64,000 nucleotides of DNA from Betaproteobacteria bacterium (lineage in GTDB: Bacteria > Pseudomonadota > Gammaproteobacteria > Burkholderiales > Ga0077523), in assembly GCA_016713305.1 (NCBI GenBank), contig JADJPK010000008.1, positions 124,001 to 188,000 of the forward strand, written 5' to 3'. The notes under the pieces are model-generated. The model worked only from the letters and a program-made list of their open reading frames with translations, was not told where the DNA came from and ran no database searches. Positions 23,496 through 32,679 of this stretch are shown here, piece by piece; the stretch's first letter is position 1, and each line of letters starts with the position of its first letter. The position numbers and the translations under genes are program-made.

Positions 23496-26400
23496 GTTGA
23501 CGCAACTCCTCGACCGTTTGCATGTAGCGCTTGAACTGGAAGTCCTGGACGAGAGGACGCAGTCTGCGTGCGGCGGCCTGCTCTCCGGGCGAACCCCCGT
23601 CCAGTTCCTCCAGCTTGCGATGGATGCCCCGCACATAGCCGATCTCGCCCAGTGCCAGCAGCGAGTCGGCCGTACTGCGCGACAGCGCTGCCTCGCTCGG
23701 CGGCGCTGCGATACCCGCGGGAGGCCCCGACTCCTCGCGATAGATCCACTGCAGGTGCAGGCAGTTGCCGATCTTCTCGACGAGCTGGTCCAGATTGACC
23801 GGCTTCACCAGAAATCCGTCGTGAACCGAACCGTCCGCGCCGGGCCTGCTGCGCTCGAACGCGTCGGCGGAAACCATGATGATCGGCGTGTGCTCGTGCC
23901 GGCCCTCGCGCAGTTCCCTTGCGATCGACCAGCCATCGCGTCCGGGCATGGAGATGTCCATCAGGAAGAGATCCACGGACCTTGCCGCCACAATGGCCAG
24001 GCAGCTTGCCGCACCATCCGCCTGGATGACCTCGAAGCCGATGGGCTCCAGCAGTTCGGCCACGAAGGAGCGGTGCAGCGGCTGGTCGTCCGTCACGAGG
24101 ATCGCCTTGCGCGGTCCGAGGTAGCCGCGCACCTCCCGCACGGGCGCCGCAGGCAGCGCCGGCTGGGCCACGGGAGAGAGCATCAGCTTTACCCTGAAGA
24201 TGCTGCCCTTGCCTGGCGCGCTCTCCACCGTCAGGCTGCCGCCCATGATCTCGGAGAGCAGCTTGCTGATCGTGAGGCCCAGGCCGGTTCCGGGCACGGC
24301 GTTCCCCATGCTGAAGCTGCCGCGTTCGAAGGGCTGGAAGATCCGTTCGATGTCCTCCGGCGCTATGCCGATACCCGAGTCTGCCACCGTGAATTCGACG
24401 AGCTGGCGCTGATACGACACCGAGAATTTCACCTCCCCGGTCTCCGTGAACTTGATGGCGTTGGACAGCAGGTTGATGAGGATCTGCCGCAGGCGCTTCT
24501 CGTCGCCGTTGACCACGGCCGGCAGGGCAGTCACGGCCTCGTACTGGAAGCGCAGACCTTTGGCCTCCGCCTGGATCGAGAACATGTTGACCATCTGCTG
24601 CAGGAACTCGGTGAGATGGATCTCGCCGCGATTCAGGTGCAGCTTGCCAGCCTCGATGCGCGCGATGTCCAGCAGGCCGTCGATGAGGCCCGCGAGATGC
24701 TCGCCGCTGCGCTGGATGATGCCCAGCGTGTCGCGCAACTTGTCCGGGGCCTTCGGGTCCCGCCGCAGCAGCTGCGCGTAACCGAGGATGGTATTGAGCG
24801 GCGTCCTCAGTTCGTGGCTGATGCCCGTGACGTAGCGGCTCTTCGCCACGTTCGCGCTTTCCGCCGCCTCCTTGGCGCGCTGCAATTGCGCGTCCGTGCG
24901 CTTGTGGGCGCGGATTTCCCGCATGAGCAGGCGTGTCTGCCGCTGCGTTTCCGTCTCGGCGACCCGCCGGCTCTCCTGCGCGAGCACGAAGAGCCAGGCC
25001 GCGACGCCCGACACGAGCATGAGCACGACGAAGGCCTTCCACAGAGCGTCGCTGACGAGCTCGGAGGCGGGGCCCGCGCTCAGGGAGATCTGGTAGTCGA
25101 CCATCCAGAAGATGCTTGCCACGAGGCTGCCCAGCACCACGACGACCGTCGCATAGTGTCCGAGTCTGGAGTTGAGCCGGGCGGCGATGGGCGCGGGGAA
25201 CGTCGCGTTCAACGCGGCGCTCACCTGGTGCGTGAGCCGTGCCCTGGGCTTGCACGCATCGTGACAGCGCGCGTCGAGGGAGCAGCACAGGGAACAGATT
25301 GGGCCGGCGTAGGCAGGGCAGCGCGCCATGTCCTCCGGCTCGAACGGATTCGAACAGATCACGCAGCGCACCGTCTCGCCTGCCGTCGAATAATCCCGCG
25401 GCGTCCGTGCGATGTAGTAGCGGCCACGCGTGGCCACCGCGATGACGGGTGCCGTGACGAACGCGACGCCCAGAGCCACGAACGACGACAATGCCCTCAG
25501 CGTCTCCCCGAACAGGCCGGAGAAGCACAGGATGCCGACGATCGAGGCGATGAGCATGGATCCCACGCCCACGGGGTTGATGTCGTAGAGATGAGCCCGC
25601 TTGAACTCCACGTACGCCGGGCTCAGGCCCAGGGGCTTGTTCACCACGAGATCGGCGACCAGTGCGCCCACCCATGCACTGGCCACGTTCGAGTAGAGCC
25701 CCAATACCTGTTCCAGCGCGTGAAAGACGCCCAGCTCCATGAGCATGAGGGCAATCAGCACATTGAAGACCAGCCACACCACCCGCCCGGGGTGCATGTG
25801 CGTGAGACGAGCGAAGAAGTTGGACCACGCGATGGAGCCCGCATACGCGTTGGTGACGTTGATCTTGAGCTGGGAAACGATCACGAACAGTGCAGTCACG
25901 GCCAGCGCGACACCCGGCGAGCTGAATACGTACTGGAACACGACCAGATACATCTGTGTCGGCTCGGCGGCGCGCTCGGCGCCGACTTCGTGCTGGAGCG
26001 CCAGGAAGGCCAGAAACGAGCCCGCCAGGAGCTTGAGGATGCCCAGCACGATCCACCCCGGCCCGGCAGAGAGCAGAGCCGACCACCACCTTCGCCGGCC
26101 GGTCGTCTCGGCGGACGGAAGAAAACGGAGGAAGTCCACCTGTTCGCCGATCTGCGCGATGAGCGAGAAGACCACCGCCGAAGCTGCCCCGAACAGCAGC
26201 ATGTCGAAGTCTCCACCGCCGTCCCCGTTACGTCCGGCGAAGGTGGTCCAGTCGGCGAAGGCTTCCGGATTCTTGAATGCGATGAACGCGAACGGCAGCA
26301 CGTGCAGAGCCACCCACAGCGGCTGGGTCCACATCTGGAACTGGCTGATGAACGTGATGCCGTGCGTGACGAGCGGAATCACCACGAGCGAACTGACGAT

Positions 26401-26859
26401 GTAGCCGATCCACAGCGGCACGTGGAAGGCCATCTCGAGCGCAAGCGAAAGGATGGCCGCCTCGATGGCGAAGAAGATGAACGTGAAGGACGCATAGATG
26501 AGGGACGTGATCGTCGACCCGATGTAGCCGAAGCCTGCGCCGCGGGTGAGCAGGTCCATGTCGATGCCGTACTTCGCGGCGTAGTAGCTGATGGGAAGGC
26601 CGGTGAGAAAGATGATCGTACCGACGATCAGGATGGCCCAGGTCGAGTTGACGAAGCCATGGTTGAGCGCGATGGCACCGCCGATCGCCTCCAGCGCAAG
26701 GAACGAGATCGCGCCGAGCGCCGTGTTGGCCACGCGGAACGACGACCACTTGCGCGCCGACTTGGCGGTGAAGCGGAGGGAGTAATCCTCAAGGGTCTCG
26801 TTCGCGACCCACTGGTTGTACTCGCGTCGTATCCGGACTATGCGTTGAGTGGCGGCCAT
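23485..26859 (-). CDS. NCS1 permease fused to an eight-cysteine module and hybrid histidine kinase
   Basis: This 1124-residue membrane protein starts at ATG 26859. Residues 1-480 form an NCS1-type (purine/cytosine/allantoin permease) transporter with about 12 helices (ETLEDYSLRF, NSTWAILIVGTIIFLTGLPIS). Residues 499-537 carry eight cysteines, C-x2-C-x11-C-x7-C-x2-CC-x5-C-x3-C, likely a double zinc site. Two more helices (570-625) and a coiled coil lead to the kinase: H-box SHELRTPLNT with His682, N-box near 796-800, G-boxes VADSGIGI and GTGLGLTI. A receiver follows (VTDDQPL, MDIS with Asp968). Permease-kinase fusions such as CbrA exist with SSF transporters. Here the substrate is probably a nitrogenous compound, given the adjacent amide/urea operon; this is inference. 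Confidence 0.9.
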   Translation of the reverse strand: MAATQRIVRIRREYNQWVANETLEDYSLRFTAKSARKWSSFRVANTALGAISFLALEAIGGAIALNHGFVNSTWAILIVGTIIFLTGLPISYYAAKYGIDMDLLTRGAGFGYIGSTITSLIYASFTFIFFAIEAAILSLALEMAFHVPLWIGYIVSSLVVIPLVTHGITFISQFQMWTQPLWVALHVLPFAFIAFKNPEAFADWTTFAGRNGDGGGDFDMLLFGAASAVVFSLIAQIGEQVDFLRFLPSAETTGRRRWWSALLSAGPGWIVLGILKLLAGSFLAFLALQHEVGAERAAEPTQMYLVVFQYVFSSPGVALAVTALFVIVSQLKINVTNAYAGSIAWSNFFARLTHMHPGRVVWLVFNVLIALMLMELGVFHALEQVLGLYSNVASAWVGALVADLVVNKPLGLSPAYVEFKRAHLYDINPVGVGSMLIASIVGILCFSGLFGETLRALSSFVALGVAFVTAPVIAVATRGRYYIARTPRDYSTAGETVRCVICSNPFEPEDMARCPAYAGPICSLCCSLDARCHDACKPRARLTHQVSAALNATFPAPIAARLNSRLGHYATVVVVLGSLVASIFWMVDYQISLSAGPASELVSDALWKAFVVLMLVSGVAAWLFVLAQESRRVAETETQRQTRLLMREIRAHKRTDAQLQRAKEAAESANVAKSRYVTGISHELRTPLNTILGYAQLLRRDPKAPDKLRDTLGIIQRSGEHLAGLIDGLLDIARIEAGKLHLNRGEIHLTEFLQQMVNMFSIQAEAKGLRFQYEAVTALPAVVNGDEKRLRQILINLLSNAIKFTETGEVKFSVSYQRQLVEFTVADSGIGIAPEDIERIFQPFERGSFSMGNAVPGTGLGLTISKLLSEIMGGSLTVESAPGKGSIFRVKLMLSPVAQPALPAAPVREVRGYLGPRKAILVTDDQPLHRSFVAELLEPIGFEVIQADGAASCLAIVAARSVDLFLMDISMPGRDGWSIARELREGRHEHTPIIMVSADAFERSRPGADGSVHDGFLVKPVNLDQLVEKIGNCLHLQWIYREESGPPAGIAAPPSEAALSRSTADSLLALGEIGYVRGIHRKLEELDGGSPGEQAAARRLRPLVQDFQFKRYMQTVEELRQRAV

Positions 26860-27020
26860 TGTGGTGCAGTCAGACGTCGTCGCGCACCCATATTGGGCGC
26901 GATCGGGCAGACACAGCACCGCATGCCGCGCCCGATGCACTGATAAGTGCTTCGGGCGACTCGACAAAGCCGTTCCTGCCGTCAATCGGATCGCAACTTC
27001 CGTGCGAGGGCTTCCTCGGC

Positions 27021-27325
27021 CCCTCAAAGAAAAAGCGCCGGGCCGTCCCAAGCTTTTTCTCCGACTGAGGGTTTGGCGGGGTCATCCGGGGTTGAAGTTG
27101 ATTCGCGCAGGCGGGCGAATCATCCCGGCGTTCGTGCACGTGCGACCTGCAGGGTCGCGACCACGAACGCCGAAAGAAAAAGCGCCGGGCCGTCCCAAGC
27201 TTTTTCTCTGATTGAGGGTTTGGCGGGGTCATCAGGGTTGAAGTCGATTCGCGCGGTCGCGCGAATCAATGTCCGGCCGAGGTGCACGTGCGATGCGGAG
27301 CATCGCGTACACCGAGGACGTCTTC
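27021..27325. repeat. 147-bp direct repeat with embedded hairpins
   Basis: Two nearly identical copies begin at 27026 and 27173 (period 147). Each opens with AGAAAAAGC-15 bases-GCTTTTTCT, a 9-bp hairpin. A conserved block (GAGGGTTTGGCGGGGTCAT) follows, then a palindrome starting GATTCGCGC and ending GCGAATC, GTGCACGTGCGA, and a small hairpin (GCGACCTGCAGGGTCGC in copy 1, GCGATGCGGAGCATCGC in copy 2). The second palindrome differs by paired changes that keep the stem, so structure is conserved. This looks like a REP/BIME-type intergenic element. It fills the divergent region between the kinase and the amide operon. Confidence 0.75.
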
Positions 27326-27444
27326 TTCGTACGTGAATCTACGTATTGTTGCGCCGCACCCAGGAACCTAATCTGGGATCGTCGTTTCGCGGCCTGCTGG
27401 CCACATGCCGCAACTGCCCACGCCCAACTGCACAGGAGATGTCA

Positions 27445-28707
27445 ATGTCCTCTCAAGATGATCGCGACCGGCTGATTTCTGCGTCGCGCCGCAATTTCAC
27501 GCGCGGCATGGCTGCGCTTCCGCTGATCGGCATGTCGGGGTTGTCCTTCGGCGCGCCGAAGTACCCCACGGCACAGGTCAACACGACCAAGCTCGCCGTG
27601 ACGGACACCGAAGTCACGGTCGGCCAGCTGCACTCGGCCACCGGCACGATGGCCATCAGCGAGACGGGTTCCATCCAGGCTGAGCGCCTCGCCATCGAGC
27701 AGATCAACGCGGCGGGCGGCGTGCTCGGCCGCCAGATCAAGATCATCCAGGAAGACGGTGCCAGTGACTGGCCGACCTTCGCCGAGAAATCCAAGAAGCT
27801 GCTGGTGAACGACCGCGTCGCTGCGGTGTTCGGCTGCTGGACCTCCGCTTCCCGCAAGGCCGTGTTGCCGGTATTCGAGAAGGAGAACGGGATGCTGTAC
27901 TACCCGACCTTCTACGAAGGCCTCGAGCAGTCCAAGAACGTGATCTACACCGGACAGGAAGCCACCCAGCAGATCATCTGGGGCCTGGACTGGGTCGCGA
28001 AGGAGAAGAACGCGAAGACCTTCTTCCTGATCGGTTCCGACTACATCTGGCCGCGCACCTCCAACAAGATCGCGCGCAAGCACATCGAGAACTTCCAGAA
28101 GGGCAAGGTCGTGGGCGAGGAGTACTACCCGCTCGGCCACACGAACTTCAACTCGCTCATCAACAAGATCAAGGTCGCCAAGCCCGACTGCGTCTACGCC
28201 ATCGTGGTGGGCGGCTCCAACGTCGCCTTCTACAAGCAGATGAAGGCCGCCGGCATCACCTCCGACAAGCAGTTGCTGCTCACGATCTCCGTGACCGAGG
28301 ACGAACTTCTCGGCATCGGCGGCGAGAACTGCAACGGCTTCTATGCCTGCATGAAGTACTTCCAGAGCCTGGACAACGCCAACAACAAGAAATTCGTGGA
28401 GGCGTTCAAGGCCAAGTACGGACCCAAGGCGGTCATCGGCGACGTGACCCAGGCGGCCTACCTCGGCCCGTGGCTGTGGAAGCTCACGGTCGAGAAGGCC
28501 GGAAGCTTCGATGTGGACAAGGTGGCGGCGGCCTCTCCGGGCATCGAGTTCAAGGGCGCCCCGGAAGGCTACGTGAAGATCCACGAGAACCATCACCTGT
28601 GGTCCAAGGCGCGCATCGGGCAGATTCTTGCCGACGGCCAGTTCAAGGAGATCGCCGAGTCGCCCAATCTCATCGAGCCGAATCCCTTCCCCAAGGGCTA
28701 TCAGTAA
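27445..28707 (+). CDS. Amide/urea ABC transporter substrate-binding protein (FmdD/UrtA-like)
   Basis: AGGAG lies 7 bases before ATG 27445. The 420-residue periplasmic protein has an Arg-containing N-terminus (SRRNFTRGMAALPLIGMSGLSFGA) suggesting Tat export, then the UrtA/FmdD-type type I periplasmic binding fold: VGQLHSATGTMAISETGS, NAAGGVLGRQIKIIQEDGASDWPTF, VFGCWTSASRKAVLPVFE, YYPTFYEGLE, PDCVYAIVVGGSNVAFYKQ. The GCWTS motif and the downstream formamidase suggest short-chain amides and/or urea as ligand. It is distinct from the second copy at 62.5 kb. It is the first gene of a seven-gene operon. Confidence 0.9.
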   Translation: MSSQDDRDRLISASRRNFTRGMAALPLIGMSGLSFGAPKYPTAQVNTTKLAVTDTEVTVGQLHSATGTMAISETGSIQAERLAIEQINAAGGVLGRQIKIIQEDGASDWPTFAEKSKKLLVNDRVAAVFGCWTSASRKAVLPVFEKENGMLYYPTFYEGLEQSKNVIYTGQEATQQIIWGLDWVAKEKNAKTFFLIGSDYIWPRTSNKIARKHIENFQKGKVVGEEYYPLGHTNFNSLINKIKVAKPDCVYAIVVGGSNVAFYKQMKAAGITSDKQLLLTISVTEDELLGIGGENCNGFYACMKYFQSLDNANNKKFVEAFKAKYGPKAVIGDVTQAAYLGPWLWKLTVEKAGSFDVDKVAAASPGIEFKGAPEGYVKIHENHHLWSKARIGQILADGQFKEIAESPNLIEPNPFPKGYQ

Positions 28708-28722
28708 ACGCGTGACGGCGTT

Positions 28723-28761
28723 GCGCCGCGTTCCTCCGAATCCCCCGGGGGTTCGCGGCGC
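28723..28761 (+). terminator. Hairpin between binding-protein and permease genes (attenuator-like)
   Basis: GCGCCGCG / CGCGGCGC encloses a second stem GAATCCCC/GGGGGTTC. Placed 16 bp after the binding-protein stop, it probably stabilises the upstream mRNA or lowers read-through so that the binding protein is made in excess. Confidence 0.5.
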
Positions 28762-28824
28762 GTAGTGCGAAGCATCGGACGGCCCGTCACGGTCGTCCTT
28801 CCCTGAAGAAGAGGAACTTGGAAC

Positions 28825-29739
28825 ATGACCGCTTCGGAGCTGTGGAACATCATCCTGATGCAGGGGTTCGCCGGACTGAGCCTCTTCAGCGTCCTGCTGC
28901 TGATGGGCCTGGGACTGGCCATCATCTTCGGCCAGATGGGCGTGATCAACATGGCGCACGGCGAGTTCATGACGATCGGTGCCTATACGATCTTCATGCT
29001 GTCGAGCCTTACGCAGACCTACGCACCGGGGCTCATGCCTTACTACTTCTTCGTCGCGATCGTCGTCGCGTTCGTTCTCGCATTCATCGTCGGGTGGCTC
29101 GCCGAGTGGGCGCTCATCCGGCACCTGTACAAGCGTCCGCTCGACACGCTGCTTGCCACCTGGGGCCTCAGCCTGGGCATGCAGCAGATCTTCCGTTCCA
29201 CCTTCGGCGCCAAGGAAGTGAGCCCGACGCTGCCTGAATGGCTGCTCGGCTCATGGTCGCCGTCCGAGGGCCTGGACATCCCGATCAACGGCATGTTCGT
29301 GATGGCTCTCACCCTGGTCGTCACGGCAGGCGTGTTCCTGATGCTGTTCCGCTCGCGCTGGGGTCTGCGCGTTCGTGCCACGGTCTCGAACCGCGTGATG
29401 GCCAACTCGATCGGCATCAACACCAAGCGCACCGACCGCATGACGTTCGCCATCGGATGCGGGATCGCCGGCGTGGCAGGCGCGGCCTTCACGACCATCG
29501 GCTCCACGGGGCCGACCAGCGGATCGCTCTATATCGTCGATGCATTCCTGGTTGTCACGTTCGGCGGCGCGGCCAGCCTGCTCGGCACGGTGGCCTCGGC
29601 CTTCGGCATCGCACAGACACAGTCGATCACGGAGTTCTTCCTGACCGGCTCCATGGCCAAGGTGCTCACGCTGCTGGCGATCATCACGATCCTGATGATC
29701 CGCCCGCAGGGATTGTTCGCTCTCAAGGTACGCCGGTAA
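28825..29739 (+). CDS. ABC transporter permease (UrtB/LivH type)
   Basis: This 304-residue inner-membrane protein of the branched-chain amino acid/urea permease class has about eight hydrophobic helices. It shows the characteristic GQMGVINMAHGEFMTIGAYT near the N-terminus, LDTLLATWGLSLGMQQIFRSTFGAKEV in the middle and FLVVTFGGAASLLGTVASAF near the end. GAGGA precedes ATG 28825. It lacks the long periplasmic N-terminal domain expected of true proteobacterial UrtB, which starts at 63850 in this window. It pairs with the next permease to form the channel. Confidence 0.9.
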   Translation: MTASELWNIILMQGFAGLSLFSVLLLMGLGLAIIFGQMGVINMAHGEFMTIGAYTIFMLSSLTQTYAPGLMPYYFFVAIVVAFVLAFIVGWLAEWALIRHLYKRPLDTLLATWGLSLGMQQIFRSTFGAKEVSPTLPEWLLGSWSPSEGLDIPINGMFVMALTLVVTAGVFLMLFRSRWGLRVRATVSNRVMANSIGINTKRTDRMTFAIGCGIAGVAGAAFTTIGSTGPTSGSLYIVDAFLVVTFGGAASLLGTVASAFGIAQTQSITEFFLTGSMAKVLTLLAIITILMIRPQGLFALKVRR

Positions 29740-29767
29740 TCCGGTCTCGCGTTCAAAGGAGATCTCG

Positions 29768-30985
29768 ATGGAAAAGCTTCGCAAGTGGGTCACCGGTTCG
29801 GACATGGCGGGCATCGTCATCCTGGCGATCGTGATATTCGCCGTGATGCCCGCGGCCCTGGACATCTTCCGCCTCAACCTGATCGGCAAGTACCTCACCT
29901 ACGCTTTCGTGTCGGTCGGTCTGGTGATGCTGTGGGGGTACGGCGGCATCCTCAGCCTGGGCCAGGGGGTGTTCTTCGGGCTGGGCGGGTATTGCATGGC
30001 CATGTTCCTCAAGCTCGAGGCCTCGGATCCGGAGAGCACCAAGATCCAGTCGACGCCGGGCATCCCGGACTTCATGGACTGGAACCAGCTCACCGCCCTG
30101 CCCACGTGGTGGGAGCCGTTCCGCAGCCTGCCCTTCGCGATCGCTGCGCTGCTGATCGTCCCCACGATCCTGGCGTTCATCGTCGGCTTCGCCATGTTCA
30201 AGCGCCGGGTGGGCGGCGTGTACTTCGCGATCATCACCCAGGCGGTCGCGCTCGTGCTGTCCGTGCTCATCATCGGCCAGCAGGGTTACACCGGCGGCGT
30301 GAACGGCATGACCGACCTCAAGACGATGCTCGGCTGGGACATCCGGACCGACTCGGCCAAGATGGTCCTGTACTACGCGAACGGGGTCCTGCTGTTCCTG
30401 ACGATCTTCATCTGCCGCGCCATCCAGAAGTCCAAGCTCGGCACCCTGCTGCTCGCCATGCGCGACAAGGAGGACCGCGTGCGGTTCTCGGGGTACGACG
30501 TCGCGATGTTCAAGGTGTTCGTCTTCTGCCTGGCCGCCATGCTGTGCGGAATCGGCGGCGCCATGTTCGCCCTGCAGGTGGGCTTCATGTCGCCCTCGTT
30601 CGTCGGGATCGTGCCTTCGATCGAGATGGTGATCTTCGCGGCTGTCGGCGGCCGGATGTCCCTGGTGGGCGCGGTGTACGGAACACTGCTGGTCAACTTC
30701 GCCAAGACGTACTTCTCGGAGAGCTTTCCGCAGCTGTGGCTCTTCCTCATGGCGGCGTTGTTCATCGGTGTCGTGATGGCCTTCCCGAACGGCCTTGCCG
30801 GCCTGTACGAGAGCTACATCAAGCCCCGGATCGCCCGCAAGCGGGAGCCCACGCCGAACGCGACCGCGCCCGTGGACCCCGCCCCCACCGCGGCGGCGCC
30901 AGCGCCGATGAAGCCGGTGAGCCGTGTCGCGGAACCGCGGACGGCGCCGGGCACGCCGGACGGCGTGGACCCCGCGGCGGCCTGA
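29768..30985 (+). CDS. ABC transporter permease (UrtC/LivM type) with Pro/Ala-rich tail
   Basis: AAGGAG sits 7 bases before ATG 29768. The 405-residue permease has about ten membrane helices, with GYGGILSLGQGVFFGLGGYCMAMFLKLE, FKRRVGGVYFAIITQAVAL, GMTDLKTMLGWD and SPSFVGIVPSIEMVIFAAVGGR typical of UrtC. The last 50 residues are an Arg-, Pro- and Ala-rich cytoplasmic tail (PNATAPVDPAPTAAAPAP...) of no known role. It is the second channel subunit of the amide/urea importer. Confidence 0.9.
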   Translation: MEKLRKWVTGSDMAGIVILAIVIFAVMPAALDIFRLNLIGKYLTYAFVSVGLVMLWGYGGILSLGQGVFFGLGGYCMAMFLKLEASDPESTKIQSTPGIPDFMDWNQLTALPTWWEPFRSLPFAIAALLIVPTILAFIVGFAMFKRRVGGVYFAIITQAVALVLSVLIIGQQGYTGGVNGMTDLKTMLGWDIRTDSAKMVLYYANGVLLFLTIFICRAIQKSKLGTLLLAMRDKEDRVRFSGYDVAMFKVFVFCLAAMLCGIGGAMFALQVGFMSPSFVGIVPSIEMVIFAAVGGRMSLVGAVYGTLLVNFAKTYFSESFPQLWLFLMAALFIGVVMAFPNGLAGLYESYIKPRIARKREPTPNATAPVDPAPTAAAPAPMKPVSRVAEPRTAPGTPDGVDPAAA

Positions 30986-31044
30986 GCGGATGAGCGCCAC
31001 GTGAGACACCACATCCACCGCGTCGGTTTCTGGAGCGACAAAGA

Positions 31045-31788
31045 ATGAGCAATTCGGATTTCGTGCTGGCAGTCGAGGACCTCACCGTGTCCTTCGACGG
31101 CTTCAAGGCGATCGACTCGCTGACCCTGTACGTCGACAAGGGCGAGCTGCGCGTCATCATCGGCCCCAACGGCGCCGGCAAGACGACGCTGCTCGATCTC
31201 ATCTGTGGCAAGACCCGGGCGTCCAAGGGCAGCATCAAGTTCAAGAACGCCGAGATGACGGAGCTTGCCGAGCACCAGATCGTGCGGGCCGGCATCGGAC
31301 GGAAGTTCCAGACTCCGTCGATCTACGAGAACCTCTCGGTGTTCAAGAACCTCGAGGTGTCCTTCCCGCGCGGTCGTGGCGTGTTCGGCGCGCTCAAGTT
31401 CAAGTGCACCGACGAAGTGAAGGCGCGCATCGACGAGGTGGCTCGCGAGATCGGACTCCACGAGCAGCTCGAGATGGAGGCCGGCCTGCTGAGCCACGGT
31501 CAGAAGCAATGGCTGGAGATCGGCATGCTGCTCATGCAGGAACCCGAACTCCTGATGCTCGACGAGCCCATCGCCGGCATGAGCGTGCGGGAGCGCGAAC
31601 TGACAGCCGAACTGCTCGAACGCATCTGCCGCAACCGCTCGATGATCGTGATCGAGCACGACATGGATTTCGTCAAGAAGATCGCGCACAAGGTGACCGT
31701 CATGCACCAGGGAAAGATCCTGGCCGAAGGCCCCATGGAGCGGGTGCAGAACGATCCCAAGGTGATCGACGTCTATCTGGGCCACTGA
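31045..31788 (+). CDS. urtD: ABC transporter ATP-binding protein UrtD-like
   Basis: The 247-residue ATPase of the importer has a Walker A motif (GPNGAGKTTLLD), a signature variant (LSHGQKQWLEIG) and Walker B (LLMLDEPIAGMS). The LSHGQ form of the signature, with MQEPELLMLDEPIAGM, is typical of UrtD. The D-loop and H-switch (IVIEHDMDFV) are present. It follows the permeases by 59 bp and precedes UrtE by 19 bp. Confidence 0.9.
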   Translation: MSNSDFVLAVEDLTVSFDGFKAIDSLTLYVDKGELRVIIGPNGAGKTTLLDLICGKTRASKGSIKFKNAEMTELAEHQIVRAGIGRKFQTPSIYENLSVFKNLEVSFPRGRGVFGALKFKCTDEVKARIDEVAREIGLHEQLEMEAGLLSHGQKQWLEIGMLLMQEPELLMLDEPIAGMSVRERELTAELLERICRNRSMIVIEHDMDFVKKIAHKVTVMHQGKILAEGPMERVQNDPKVIDVYLGH

Positions 31789-31807
31789 GTCCCGAAGGAG
31801 CCAACAC

Positions 31808-32497
31808 ATGCTGACCGTCAACGACCTCTTCGTGAGCTACGGACAAAGCCAGGCCATCCACGGCATCTCCTTCGAGGCGAAGAAGAACGAGACCATCGCC
31901 GTGATGGGCCGCAACGGCATGGGCAAGACCACGCTGTTCAAGGCACTCATGGGCGTGCTCCCCTTGAAGGGAGGTCATGTGCAGGTGGACGGAGTGGACG
32001 TCTCCAAGGACGAGTCGTTCCAGCGTGTCGCCAAGGGCATCGGCTACGTGCCGCAGGGCCGCATGATCTTCCCCACGCTCACGGTGGAGGAGAACCTGGA
32101 GACGGGCCTGGAGAACGCCAGGACCAAGGAGATTCCCGAAGAGATCTATGCGCTGTTTCCGGTGCTGTTCGAGATGCGCAAGCGCAAGGGCGGCAACCTT
32201 TCCGGCGGTCAGCAGCAGCAACTCGCCATCGGCCGCGCGCTCGTGACCAATCCCAAGGTGCTGCTCCTGGACGAACCGACCGAAGGGATCCAGCCGTCGA
32301 TCATCAAGGACATCGCAAAGGCATTGAACGAGATCCGCAAGCTGCGCGAGATCACCATCGTGGTGTCCGAGCAGGTGCTGTCCTTCGCCCTGGACGTGGC
32401 CGACCGGCTGTTCGTGATCGAAGGCGGACGGCTCGTGCACGAGGCGGACCGCGGGAACATCGATGCGGACCGCGTCAAGCAGTACCTGTCCGTCTGA
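31808..32497 (+). CDS. urtE: ABC transporter ATP-binding protein UrtE-like
   Basis: The 229-residue second ATPase has Walker A GRNGMGKTTLFKALMG, Q-loop GYVPQGRMIFPTLTVEENL, signature NLSGGQQQQLAIGRAL and Walker B VLLLDEPTEGIQPS. The GRNGMGKTT form is typical of UrtE. It starts 19 bp after urtD with an AAGGAG upstream and should form a heterodimer with UrtD to drive uptake. Confidence 0.92.
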   Translation: MLTVNDLFVSYGQSQAIHGISFEAKKNETIAVMGRNGMGKTTLFKALMGVLPLKGGHVQVDGVDVSKDESFQRVAKGIGYVPQGRMIFPTLTVEENLETGLENARTKEIPEEIYALFPVLFEMRKRKGGNLSGGQQQQLAIGRALVTNPKVLLLDEPTEGIQPSIIKDIAKALNEIRKLREITIVVSEQVLSFALDVADRLFVIEGGRLVHEADRGNIDADRVKQYLSV

Positions 32498-32679
32498 TCC
32501 CAGAACCTACGTCACGGGACACCGGAGCACGCCACCGTGCGCAGCCACGCCATTTCCCGCACGGCGCCATGCCATGACGTGCCTGGCCGTGCCGCATTGC
32601 CTGGCTTCTCGGCCGCTTTCCGCGCCCCGATGACGACGCGTTTCGCAACACCGGCTGTACCAAACGAAAGGAGAGCGTC

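Noticed and set aside
23203..26943. Open plus-strand frame of more than 1200 codons across the permease-kinase gene
   Set aside because: It is a high-G+C shadow. The minus-strand frame has helices, H-box and receiver motifs, and the plus frame has none.
27021..27325. Repeats at 27 kb as a CRISPR array
   Set aside because: There are only two long copies with 147-bp period, no unique spacers and no cas genes.
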